DNA from: Bradyrhizobium sp. Leo170
Lineage (GTDB): Bacteria > Pseudomonadota > Alphaproteobacteria > Rhizobiales > Xanthobacteraceae
Reading direction: 5' to 3'
DNA: 45,627 bases
Assembly (NCBI RefSeq): GCF_004296405.1
Contig: NZ_PSRR01000023.1
Coordinates: forward strand, 1 to 45,627
The position numbers and the translations under genes are program-made. Below the pieces are notes generated by a model. It was not told the origin of the DNA, ran no database searches, and saw only the letters and a list, made by a program, of their open reading frames with translations. Shown in pieces: positions 26,231 through 34,394 of this stretch. The first letter of the stretch is position 1, and every line of letters begins with the position of its first letter.

Positions 26231-27256
26231 ATGCTCAGCACCAAACAGCCGGTACTTCGCCGCTTCTGGTATGCGACCGTGCCGCTCGAGCATCTCAAGG
26301 ATGGTCCAAAGCCATTCACCCTGCTCGGTGAACCGATCGTGCTGTTCCTCGATGCAGAGGGGCAGCCGGCGGCGCTCGAAGACCGCTGCTGTCATCGCAC
26401 CGCGAAACTGTCGAAGGGCTGGTGCAAAAACGGCAACATCGTCTGCGGCTACCATGGTTGGGAGTATGATCGTGACGGCAAGCTCGTGATGATCCCGCAG
26501 TTCCCGTTCGAGCAGCCCGTTCCTGAGGCGCGAGCGCAGTCATTTCGGGCGCGGGCGCGATACGGCTATGTTTGGATCGCGCTGGATGAACCGTTGCGCG
26601 ACATTCCCGAAGTTCCGGAGGATGGTCGTCCGGATTATCGCCGCATCCACCAGTTCTACGAAAAATGGAATACCGCTGCGCTGCGGCTGATGGAGAACTC
26701 CTTCGACAACGCCCACTTCGCTTTCGTGCACAAGGGTACTTTCGGCAACATCAATCAGCCCAAGCCAGAGAAATACGAGATCGTCGAGACCGACGAAGGC
26801 TTCGACGCCGAGACCGTCATCACCGTTCGCAATCCGCCGAGCGCCCATCGGATCAGCGGCACGACTGATCCGGTCACGAAGCGACACCAGCGTAACAAAT
26901 GGTTCATGCCGTTCTGCAGGCGGCTCGACATGGAGTATCCATCGGGCATCCGGCATATCATCTTCAATTGCGCGACGCCGATCTCCGACGGCCAAATACA
27001 GGTCGTTCAGATCCTCTTCCGTAACGACACCGAGGCCGACTGCTCGACCCAGGAATTGATCGACTGGGATGCCGCGATCATCGCTGAGGACCGCGACATG
27101 CTCGAATCGACTGACCCCGACGCTATAGTGGATATGAGCCGGAAGATCGAAATGCACATGCCATCGGACCGGCCGGGCATGATCATGCGCAAGCGACTAC
27201 TTGAACTCCTGCGAGCGCATGATGAGGAGGAGCAGCCTAAGCCCCAACTGGCTTAA
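26231..27256 (+). CDS. Rieske [2Fe-2S] aromatic-ring oxygenase, catalytic subunit
   Basis: A 341-residue oxygenase alpha subunit of the VanA/phthalate-dioxygenase type. Seen: the Rieske site Cys53-x-His55 (DRCCHRTAKL) and Cys72-x-x-His75 (CGYHGW), and the mononuclear iron site in ENSFDNAHFAFVH (Asn156, Asp159, His162, His167). All ligands are intact. Such enzymes hydroxylate or demethylate ring compounds using O2 and electrons from a separate reductase. No reductase or ferredoxin gene is next to it; the flavin proteins at 19610 and 20967 are candidates. It ends the operon beginning at 22204, and the 27321 IS relic follows 65 bases later. Confidence 0.93.
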   Translation: MLSTKQPVLRRFWYATVPLEHLKDGPKPFTLLGEPIVLFLDAEGQPAALEDRCCHRTAKLSKGWCKNGNIVCGYHGWEYDRDGKLVMIPQFPFEQPVPEARAQSFRARARYGYVWIALDEPLRDIPEVPEDGRPDYRRIHQFYEKWNTAALRLMENSFDNAHFAFVHKGTFGNINQPKPEKYEIVETDEGFDAETVITVRNPPSAHRISGTTDPVTKRHQRNKWFMPFCRRLDMEYPSGIRHIIFNCATPISDGQIQVVQILFRNDTEADCSTQELIDWDAAIIAEDRDMLESTDPDAIVDMSRKIEMHMPSDRPGMIMRKRLLELLRAHDEEEQPKPQLA

Positions 27257-27320
27257 AGCAAGGTTCAGAGAATACGAGTGCAGCTAGGTGCAGATGGCCT
27301 ATCTCAACGATAGCTCGACC

Positions 27321-27620
27321 TGTGTGTACCGAAAACCTAAACCCGGACGTAGTGGTGATGGAGTCCGCCAAGGATCGCCGTCGATTTGATGCTGCCGGTC
27401 GGCTGAACCGGACGAGAGACCGGCGCATCCTTATCCAACGACCGATGCGCCTCAAGACAATCAACTGATGTCGAAGCGCTACGTTCTCAGCCACAAGCCG
27501 GATTTTCGACTTGAATGGACAGGCCAAGACCGCCACGACGAAACACAGGGGCCCGAACATTCCGCCAGCTTAGGCGATTCTATCACGTCAGCAACTCGGA
27601 TAGGGTTTTCGGTACACACA
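27321..27620 (-). mobile_element. 300-bp internal-deletion derivative of an insertion sequence
   Basis: Perfect 17-bp terminal inverted repeats: TGTGTGTACCGAAAACC at 27321-27337 and its complement at 27604-27620. Inside, on the minus strand from ATG 27560, are about 38 codons of a transposase N-terminus (MFGPLCFVVAV..., ending VLRR). These are joined directly and out of frame to the last ~36 codons of the same kind of protein (HRSLDKDAPV ... GGLHHHYVRV), whose stop is at 27337-27339. The middle of the gene has been lost, leaving a MITE-like element that could be moved only in trans. A related decayed copy is at 45024. Confidence 0.85.
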
Positions 27621-28103
27621 GCTCCGTTGTAGCCACTAAGAACACTACTCTTGCTTATCGGGTGAGCGTTCATTCATCGTCAGAGTCGATATATGTCGCT
27701 GCATGAATTTCGTGTTCTTACTTCCGTCTGTGAAGTAAACATTGTCGTTTCTCACACATCGCGGGCAGTCGTTTTGCGTTGCATCAATGCGCGTCAACAA
27801 AATCTGCGCGTTGATGTGAAGGAAGATATGTAGGAGCACGAAATTTCGAGCCACTCGGTGATGGCCAGGCCGCTCCTGAAAGAGGGAAAGATAAGCGTGC
27901 CAGACGTGGGTCTGTTCTCAGGCGAGGGCCTGCACGGTGCAAAGGATCCGCCAAGGCTGGTTGCTCGGCGAGGTCGCAGCGAGATCGCCTTCGCAGGCAT
28001 CATGGGCAGCGGGCCGGGCATTGAGAGTCTGGTGGCTCGGACCGTTCGTGCTGCGGGACCGAAATCTAACAGAAAGCGCGCAATGGCGAAAAGGCAAAAC
28101 GCA
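27621..28103. other. Gene-free stretch between IS relic and TnpB fragment
   Basis: About 480 bases without a supported gene. Longer open frames exist on both strands but have no recognisable domain and run antisense to the TnpB relic. The stretch may contain the decayed 3' part of tnpB; no clear match was seen beyond the DPKQI segment. Confidence 0.4.
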
Positions 28104-28452
28104 GTTGATCTGCTTGGGATCCGGATAGCCGAAGCTATCGTTCTGACACTTCTTGAGGAAGGTCGGGAATCTAGCACGGCCTTTGAAGAAGTCGAAGGAC
28201 GCCTTGTGCGGGTCCATCGCCGCCTGCGTCAGCGGGTGGTGCGGAACTTCGTAAAGGAAGTCAGAGTGCTCCGTCAGGCCGATCAGTTCCTTGATCGGAT
28301 CGAATTGAGAGAGCTTCCTCGGCTCGCCGCGCTCGTGCTCAAGGATCCTCTGATCCAGGCAGAGATTGTAGACCCCACCGGCAGCAACCGATTGTCCGCA
28401 GAAACAGTTCTTCCTCGGCGTCGTCGGCGTAGATCCTGAAAGTCGTCGGCAT
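28104..28452 (-). pseudogene. tnpB: TnpB (IS200/IS605-type RNA-guided nuclease) N-terminal fragment, frameshifted
   Basis: About 116 codons of a TnpB N-terminus. From ATG 28452 the frame reads MPTTFRIYADDAEEELFLRT followed by IGCCR. After an extra base near 28371-28380 the next frame continues VYNLCLDQRILE, then FDPIKELIGLTEHSDFLYEV and FFKGRARFPTFLKKC through YPDPKQI. These are typical N-terminal TnpB segments. The RuvC catalytic domain and zinc ribbon are absent, so it cannot be a nuclease. The ATG overlaps the first bases of the Crp/Fnr-type gene on the other strand, so the insertion lies directly against that gene. Confidence 0.75.
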
Positions 28453-29149
28453 GGACTACTATCCGGACCTCGATCTCTTCGCTCGGACCGAACTGCTCCA
28501 GGGGACTCCTCCGGACGCGCTCCGGGTCCTTCAAGCTTGGGCGGGACGAAGGCGTCTTGCCGCTGGCGACATCCTGTTTCAACAGGGCGACCGCACGACG
28601 TCTCTTTTTCTGGTGATCGCGGGCCGGCTACGGGCTTCGCAGATGGCCCAGGGCGGTCAGCAGATTATCATCCGTTATATTGGTCCGGGAGAGGTCGCGG
28701 GCTGCGCGGCGTTTGTGGAAAACGATACCCATCCCGGCACCGTGACCGCTGTGGACGACAGTCATTTGATTGGCTGGACGAGTGCCAGCCTCAGACAGAT
28801 CATGGAGCGTTATCCCGTTATTGCCATCAATGCCGTCGCGCTGCTGTGCCGGCGATACCACGAGATGCAGATTCGTCTGCGAGAAGTCTCGACCGAACGG
28901 GTCGAGCGTCGGATTGGTCATACCCTTCTTCGTCTGGCGCATCAGTCGGGGGGCCGGACGGCGCGCGGCATCGAGATCGCGTTTCCACTGTCCCGCCGTG
29001 ACCTCGCCGAAATGGTCGGAACCACCCTGTATACCGTCAGCAGAATCGTCAGCGTGTGGGAGGAGCGGGGCATCGTCAGCTCCGGGCGGCGCCGCGTAGT
29101 CCTGTGCAAGCCGCATGCTCTCGCGGCCATCGCAGACGAAGAAGAATAG
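28451..29149 (+). CDS. Crp/Fnr-family transcriptional regulator
   Basis: A 232-residue regulator. Seen: a cyclic-nucleotide-binding-like beta-roll with GDILFQQGDRTTSLFLVIAG (about residues 38-57) and GPGEVAGCAAFVEND, then a C-terminal winged helix with LSRRDLAEMVGTTLYTVSRI. No N-terminal Fe-S cysteine cluster of the FNR type is visible, so it is more Crp- or Dnr-like with an unknown signal. Its first codons overlap the TnpB relic start (minus strand), so its native promoter has probably been replaced or displaced. No obvious target operon lies next to it. Confidence 0.9.
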   Translation: MDYYPDLDLFARTELLQGTPPDALRVLQAWAGRRRLAAGDILFQQGDRTTSLFLVIAGRLRASQMAQGGQQIIIRYIGPGEVAGCAAFVENDTHPGTVTAVDDSHLIGWTSASLRQIMERYPVIAINAVALLCRRYHEMQIRLREVSTERVERRIGHTLLRLAHQSGGRTARGIEIAFPLSRRDLAEMVGTTLYTVSRIVSVWEERGIVSSGRRRVVLCKPHALAAIADEEE

Positions 29150-29236
29150 TAAGCCTGGGCGCTCACGCCGACTCTGACCTGGCTCGCGGCATATGGTCCC
29201 GAGGATTGGCGTCGCCGTGACGCTTTTTCGCTCGCA

Positions 29237-30127
29237 TCAGCTGAAAAAATCAATCATGGAACGCGCCGAGCGTATGAAGGCCAACGCAGCTGGGTGATCG
29301 ATGCCCTCCCTATGCACGATCGCCACCTCGGATGGCTGCAGGCCTGGCAAAGCCCGAATGATCACGCCAGGCAGGCGATAATTTTTCAGCGACGCTGGTG
29401 CAATCGCGATGCCGACCCCCGCTGCCACGAGCAGGCTCAGCGTATACATGTCGCTGGCTTCGTGGATGGCCGCAGGGCGAATGCCGGCATCGCTCAGAAC
29501 AAGCGATTGCGCTGCGGCGTATCCGGGTGCGTTACGCTTTGAATAAGTGACGAACTCTGCGCCGTCGAGATGACACAGCTCGAGATCCGGTTGCGTCGCC
29601 AGCCGGTGCGACGCTGGCAGGAACAGCTTGAATGGCTCCTTGTGAATGAGGATGGTGTGCAATCCTCGTGGCTCGAGCAGCGGAAGACGCAAAAAGCCGA
29701 CGTCGAGCATCCCACTCCTGATCAGGCCGAGCTGCTCGGCTGTCAGATGATGGCGCAGATCGAGTTCAACGCGCGGGTAATCCTTGCGAAAAGCGGCGAT
29801 CAGGGGTGGAATCACATAGGCTGCGGCGGTCGAGATGAACCCGATCCGCAATCGACCGATCTTGCCCTCGGCTGCCAGCCTTGCCCGCTCGACAGCGCGC
29901 GTTCCGATGTCCAGGATATCCCGGGCCTCCTTGAGGTAGATCCTTCCAGCATCGGTCAATGTCGTCTTCTGGTGCGAACGCTCGAAGAGCAGAACACCGA
30001 GCTCCTGCTCGAGCTTGTCGATCTGCGTGCTGAGAGCCGGCTGGCTCAGATGCATATGCTCGGCCGCTCGGCTGAAATGGAGCGCCTCGGCGACGGCGAG
30101 GAAGCACCGCAGTTGAACGATTTCCAT
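29237..30127 (-). CDS. LysR-family transcriptional regulator
   Basis: A 296-residue LysR protein. Seen: HTH residues with HFSRAAEHMHLSQPALSTQI and LEQELGVLLFERS, then an effector domain with GMLDVGFLRLPLL and AGVGIAIAPASL. It is similar in layout and sequence to the next LysR gene at 30186 (both carry DVGFLRLP or DVGFIRLP, SKRNAPGY or SRRNAPGY, and VGIAIAP), suggesting a duplicated pair. It lies 58 bases downstream of that gene on the same strand. Its start ATG 30127 lies close to the stop of the 30186 gene. A role in malonate or organic acid control is inferred from position only. Confidence 0.93.
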   Translation of the reverse strand: MEIVQLRCFLAVAEALHFSRAAEHMHLSQPALSTQIDKLEQELGVLLFERSHQKTTLTDAGRIYLKEARDILDIGTRAVERARLAAEGKIGRLRIGFISTAAAYVIPPLIAAFRKDYPRVELDLRHHLTAEQLGLIRSGMLDVGFLRLPLLEPRGLHTILIHKEPFKLFLPASHRLATQPDLELCHLDGAEFVTYSKRNAPGYAAAQSLVLSDAGIRPAAIHEASDMYTLSLLVAAGVGIAIAPASLKNYRLPGVIIRALPGLQPSEVAIVHREGIDHPAALAFIRSARSMIDFFS

Positions 30128-30185
30128 CTACACGCGTCCTTGGGGTGAGGTCTGTAACCTTGAATCGTGCGAAAGACGGCGGTCA

Positions 30186-31115
30186 TTAGCCGTTGGTTCG
30201 ATGACGAAGGTCAGCCGGCTCACACGTCAGACTTTCGCGGGCGCGAAGGGCCATATCGATGAACAGACGGGTCTCAGTCTGTGTCGTGTGCTTGCGCAAG
30301 ATGACGCCGATCTCGGCCGCCGGTAACCAGTCCGCTCTCAGAAAAGCGAGGCCTGGCAAGTTGTAGTTGCGCGCGGAGATCGGGGCGATGGCGATGCCGA
30401 TGCCGACCGAAACCAATGATACCAGGGTATACATTTCTCCGACCTCCTGGACGACGTCTGGATTGATTCCGTTATTGTTCAGCGTTCGCATGATTATGTC
30501 GTGATACCCCGGCGCGTTGCGTCGCGAATACATGATGAAGGAATTTCCTTCGATATCGCGCGGCCGGATCATCGTCTGCTGTGCCAATGGATTGTCCTTG
30601 GATACAACCACGGCATGGTCTTCGCTATGAACCGTGAGCATCTCGACATCGTGCGGAAACAGCAGTGGCAAACGAATGAAGCCGACGTCGAGGGCGCCGG
30701 CTTCGACCAGGGTGAGCTGCTCGGTATTGATGTGATTTTGCAGCCTCAGCTCGACCTGTGGGAAAGATTGGCGAAACTCGGCAACGAGCTTGGGAAGGAA
30801 GTGCCCGGTGATCGCGGTTGAAATAAAGCCAACTTTGAGTTGCTGCAGGATGCCGGTAGAGGCGCGACGGGTGTGCTCCGCCGCGTGCTGTGCCGTTGCC
30901 AGCATCTCGCTGATCTCGGCGCGAAAGATATTTCCTGCGTAGGTGAGCCGCGTCTCCTGGCGGCCGCGCAACAGCAGGCTCACGCCGATCTCATCCTCCA
31001 GATTCTGAATTGCGAGGCTCAGTGCCGCCTGGGTAAGGCCGAACTCCTCCGCGGCCTTGCGGAAGTTCAGATGTTCCGCGACTGCCAGAAACATCTGGAG
31101 TTGACGAATTTTCAT
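30186..31115 (-). CDS. LysR-family transcriptional regulator, divergent from mdc operon
   Basis: A 309-residue LysR regulator, the likely activator of the malonate decarboxylase operon because it is divergent from mdcA. Seen: HTH with NFRKAAEEFGLTQAALSLAI and an effector domain with ALDVGFIRLPLLFP and SVGIGIAIAPISARNY. Start: Met at 31115 (MKIRQLQMFLAVAEHLNF) gives the family N-terminus; the frame is open to 31172, but the extra residues look non-native. The intergenic region to mdcA holds a 17-bp palindrome at 31330. Known malonate operons in other bacteria use LysR (MdcR) or GntR regulators; assignment as MdcR is inference. Confidence 0.92.
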   Translation of the reverse strand: MKIRQLQMFLAVAEHLNFRKAAEEFGLTQAALSLAIQNLEDEIGVSLLLRGRQETRLTYAGNIFRAEISEMLATAQHAAEHTRRASTGILQQLKVGFISTAITGHFLPKLVAEFRQSFPQVELRLQNHINTEQLTLVEAGALDVGFIRLPLLFPHDVEMLTVHSEDHAVVVSKDNPLAQQTMIRPRDIEGNSFIMYSRRNAPGYHDIIMRTLNNNGINPDVVQEVGEMYTLVSLVSVGIGIAIAPISARNYNLPGLAFLRADWLPAAEIGVILRKHTTQTETRLFIDMALRARESLTCEPADLRHRTNG

Positions 31116-31504
31116 GAGTTGCGGCCCCAGATCACTCTGCGACGAGAAACCCGACGCAAACGAAGCCGTCATTTGTCGAGGTTATCACGAACATCAAACT
31201 GACGAATTAACTTGAGCGCAACGTTTGTCATAAGCGGACGGTTCGACATTGCGCTAGATCAACGGAAGCGCGCATTACAAGCGTTCCAAAGCCCGCGAAT
31301 TCGTCTCATCTGTTGATTGTAGATGAGCTGCATGGCGTCGCCATGCGACCCGCTCCGATCGACAGAACTTATCACGGATCTCAAAACATACGATTTCACC
31401 TGCGATCGATCATCCAGCAATCTCTCGTCGTCATCAGTTGCGTAGCTCGATGATCTTCCGAAGTCGGGCTCACGAATTGAAATCGTCCGCTGGAGAGATC
31501 GAAG
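31116..31504. promoter_or_regulatory. Divergent lysR-mdcA control region with 17-bp palindrome
   Basis: About 390 bases without a gene. The clearest element is a perfect inverted repeat GCATGGCG-T-CGCCATGC at 31330-31346, about 160 bp upstream of mdcA. It could be an operator or a stem-loop in a long leader. No clear -35/-10 pair was assigned. GGAGAG at 31492-31497 precedes the mdcA start. Confidence 0.5.
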
Positions 31505-33166
31505 ATGGATGTCACAACATATAAAGCGGCTTATACCGCCCATAACTGGTCAACGCGCCGAGAGGGAAAGCAGCGTCGAATGGCGCTCGTGAGCCCTTGG
31601 ATGAACGGGAAATTCCTTCCGCAAAAGAAGATCGTCGAGGCGCTGGAGACCCTGCTGGTTCCGGGCGACCGTGTTGTCATCGAGAGCGTGCAAAAGCAGG
31701 CCGACTTCCTCTCGCGCTCGCTCGCCAAGGTGAACCCGAAAAAGGTTCACGATCTGAAGGCGGTGATCTGGGCGATCGCACGCCCCGATCACATGGAGAT
31801 ATTCGAGCAGGGAATCGCCAGCGAGGTCGACTTCAGCTTTGCGGGTCCGCAGAGCCTCCGTCTCGCGCAGATGCTCGAAGACGGGCAGATCAAGGTGAAT
31901 TCGATCAACACCTATGTCGAGCTTTCAGCGCGCTTGTTTGTCGATTTGATTCCGAATGCGGTGCTGGTCTGCGCCGATATGGCCGATCATGAGGGCAATA
32001 TCTACACCGGCGCCAATACCGAAGACACGCCGTCGATGGTCGAAGCTGCTGCATTCCGCGACGGCATCGTCATCGTCCAGGTCAACCAGATCGTCGATAA
32101 GCTTCCACGCATCGATATTCCCGGCGGCTGGATCGACGTGATCGTCGAATCCGATCGCCCGTTTGCCAAGGAGCCGATCCAGACCCGTGATCCCAAGGAT
32201 ATCAAGGAGCTGCAGATCCTCACGGCGATGATGGTGATTCGCGGCGTCTATGAGCGCCATCAGGTTCTCTCGCTCAACCATGGCGTCGGTTTCGACACTG
32301 CGTCGATCGAGCTGCTGCTGCCGACCTATGGTGGCAAGCTCGGCCTGAAGGGAAAAATCTGCCGCAACTGGATTCTCAATCCGCAGCCGACCCTGATTCC
32401 CGCGATCGAGAGCGGATGGGTAGAGAGCGTTCATAGCTTCGGCAATGAAGACGGTATGGAGAAGTATGTCGCGGCGCGCCCCGATATCTACTTCACTGGC
32501 CAGGATGGCAGCCTTCGGTCGAATCGCGTGTTCGCCCAGTTGGCTGGCCATTACGCTGTCGACCTGTTCGCGGGCTCGACCCTGCAGATCGACTCCGAGG
32601 GCAATTCCTCGACGGTCACGAAGGGACGCATCGCCGGCTTTGGTGGCGCTCCCAACCTCGGTAGCGATGCGCGCGGCCGTCGCCATCCCTCGCCGGCGTG
32701 GTTGTCATTGATCACATCGGATGACGCCACCGTGCGCGGCCGCAAGCTATGCGTGCAGGTGGTCGAGACGTTCAAGGCCGGCGGCGTGCCGCTGTTCGTT
32801 GAGACGCTCGATGCGGTCCAGGTTGGTAAGGACGCCAAGCTGCCGATCGCGCCGGTGATGCTCTACGGCAACGACGTCTCGCACGTCGCGACCGAAGAGG
32901 GCATTGCCTACCTCTACAAGGCGGATGGCCTCGAAGAGCGTCGCGCGGCTGTCGCGGCCGTCGCCGGTGTCACCAAGGTCGGCCTCAAGTCGAATGCCAA
33001 GCAGGTCAAGCGGCTGCGGGAGAAAGGCGTGGTCGCTTACCCCGAGGATCTCGGCGTGCGGCGTTCCGATGCCAACCGATCGCTGCTGGCAGCGCGCAGC
33101 ATGAAGGATCTCGTGACCTGGTCCGGCAGTCTCTACGAGCCCCCCGCACGCTTCAGGAGCTGGTGA
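31505..33166 (+). CDS. mdcA: Malonate decarboxylase alpha subunit
   Basis: A 553-residue protein matching the alpha subunit of biotin-independent malonate decarboxylase, the transferase that exchanges malonate for acetate on the acyl-carrier protein. Seen: an N-terminal NWSTRREGKQRRMALVSPW, a central LPRIDIPGGWIDVIVESDRP and YHGVGF-like LNHGVGFDTASIE, and a GFGGAPNLGSDARGRRHPSP loop typical of MdcA. Start ATG 31505 follows GGAG (31493-31496). It is the first gene of the mdc operon and overlaps or abuts mdcB by one base. The subunit set A, C, D, E is complete in this operon. Confidence 0.95.
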   Translation: MDVTTYKAAYTAHNWSTRREGKQRRMALVSPWMNGKFLPQKKIVEALETLLVPGDRVVIESVQKQADFLSRSLAKVNPKKVHDLKAVIWAIARPDHMEIFEQGIASEVDFSFAGPQSLRLAQMLEDGQIKVNSINTYVELSARLFVDLIPNAVLVCADMADHEGNIYTGANTEDTPSMVEAAAFRDGIVIVQVNQIVDKLPRIDIPGGWIDVIVESDRPFAKEPIQTRDPKDIKELQILTAMMVIRGVYERHQVLSLNHGVGFDTASIELLLPTYGGKLGLKGKICRNWILNPQPTLIPAIESGWVESVHSFGNEDGMEKYVAARPDIYFTGQDGSLRSNRVFAQLAGHYAVDLFAGSTLQIDSEGNSSTVTKGRIAGFGGAPNLGSDARGRRHPSPAWLSLITSDDATVRGRKLCVQVVETFKAGGVPLFVETLDAVQVGKDAKLPIAPVMLYGNDVSHVATEEGIAYLYKADGLEERRAAVAAVAGVTKVGLKSNAKQVKRLREKGVVAYPEDLGVRRSDANRSLLAARSMKDLVTWSGSLYEPPARFRSW

Positions 33167-34113
33167 TGAGGTCGCTTTCCGCCCGACGCGCGGAGAGGGC
33201 AGACGCCCAGGTCGCATCGACCTTCTCCGTCCCGATCAGCGTCTTCCCGACGCAACTTGCCACCTTGGCCGTCGATTCCCTGATCGCGGAAGCCAGCCTG
33301 ACGCCCAAGCCAGGGCTGGTCGACAGTCGAGGACCCGGCGCTCATGCCGATCTCGACATCGACCTGATGCATCGGTCGGCCCGCTCGCTCCATTCCTGCT
33401 TCCGGGACATGTCCCGGGCTGCAAGGGGGGCGGTTGTCGGCCGGCAGATTCGTGAGCAGCTCGCAGCAATCGGCCGTGAGGGCGAAGTTGCGATGTTCGC
33501 AGCGACGGGTGGCGTCAATACACACAAGGGTGCCATCTGGTCCCTCGGTTTGCTGGTGGCGGGAGCGGTGATGTCCACCCGGCCCGGCGATGCCGAGGAC
33601 ATTGCAGCCATCGCTGGCGGCATCGCGCGCTTCAGCGATAGCCGAATGCCGACCGGCGCGACCAACGGCAGTCGGGTGGTCGAGCGCCATGGCGTGCCCG
33701 GTGCCCGCGGCGAAGCTCAGAGCGGCTTCCCGCACGTCGTGAGCATCGGTCTTCCAGCCCTGCGGTGGGCCCGCTCTCGCGGTATCGCCGAGACCTTCGC
33801 CAGACTGGATGCTCTGCTGTCGATCATGGCGACGCTTGACGACACCTGCCTGCTCCATCGCGGCGGTCCCAAGGCCCTCGAAACGGCCAAGACCGGCGCG
33901 GCTGAAATCCTCCGACTGGGCGGCACATCGACCCAGCCAGGTAGCGATGCGCTGGGTCAACTAGACATCGATCTGCTTGAGCTGAACGCCTCTCCGGGAG
34001 GTAGCGGAGATCTGCTTGCCGCCACGCTGTTCCTGGACTCCCTCAACGACACGTCGGCGGGCTCGCCTGTCAACATCGACCACAAAGGAGTTTTTTCGCA
34101 ATGGAAATCCTGA
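33166..34113 (+). CDS. mdcB: Triphosphoribosyl-dephospho-CoA synthase
   Basis: A 315-residue CitG/MdcB-type enzyme that makes 2'-(5''-triphosphoribosyl)-3'-dephospho-CoA, the precursor of the MdcC prosthetic group. Seen: SLIAEASLTPKPGLVDSRGPGAH with the conserved Lys-Pro-Gly-Leu-Val-Asp, GVNTHKGAIWSLGLL, and DDTCLLHRGG. The start is ATG 33166 (TGATG overlap with mdcA) or GTG 33163; the first 30 residues are poorly conserved. The stop overlaps mdcC by 13 bases. Confidence 0.92.
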   Translation: MRSLSARRAERADAQVASTFSVPISVFPTQLATLAVDSLIAEASLTPKPGLVDSRGPGAHADLDIDLMHRSARSLHSCFRDMSRAARGAVVGRQIREQLAAIGREGEVAMFAATGGVNTHKGAIWSLGLLVAGAVMSTRPGDAEDIAAIAGGIARFSDSRMPTGATNGSRVVERHGVPGARGEAQSGFPHVVSIGLPALRWARSRGIAETFARLDALLSIMATLDDTCLLHRGGPKALETAKTGAAEILRLGGTSTQPGSDALGQLDIDLLELNASPGGSGDLLAATLFLDSLNDTSAGSPVNIDHKGVFSQWKS

Positions 34114-34394
34114 ACTTTCAATTCCCTTCATCGAAGGTGAAAGCGCGACGTGCCCATGTCGGCGTTGTCGGATCGGGTGATCTCGAGATCCTGATGGAGC
34201 CTTCCATCGACGACGCCACCCACGTCACCATCCAGACCAGCGTCACCGGCTTCGGTGACACCTGGAAAGCCGTCCTCGAGCGATTTCTCGGCCAGCACCC
34301 GGAAGCCGCAAGTATCGAGATTAACGATTTTGGCGCCACTCCCGGCACGGTGGCGTTGCGTCTTCAGCAGGCTGTCGAGGAGAGCCAGTCATGA
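34101..34394 (+). CDS. mdcC: Malonate decarboxylase acyl-carrier protein (delta subunit)
   Basis: A 97-residue carrier protein to which the phosphoribosyl-dephospho-CoA group is attached by MdcG. Seen: HVGVVGSGDLEILMEP with the candidate attachment Ser25 in GSGDLE, the family motif. A strong AAAGGAG site lies upstream at about 34085-34091. It overlaps both mdcB (13 bases) and mdcD (4 bases), so synthesis is probably coupled. Confidence 0.92.
   Translation: MEILNFQFPSSKVKARRAHVGVVGSGDLEILMEPSIDDATHVTIQTSVTGFGDTWKAVLERFLGQHPEAASIEINDFGATPGTVALRLQQAVEESQS

Noticed and set aside
27858..28439. 193-codon plus-strand open frame
   Set aside because: Antisense to the TnpB relic; Arg-rich and without recognisable motifs.
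28104..28452. Active guided repressor or nuclease from tnpB
   Set aside because: Frameshift near 28375 and loss of the whole catalytic half.
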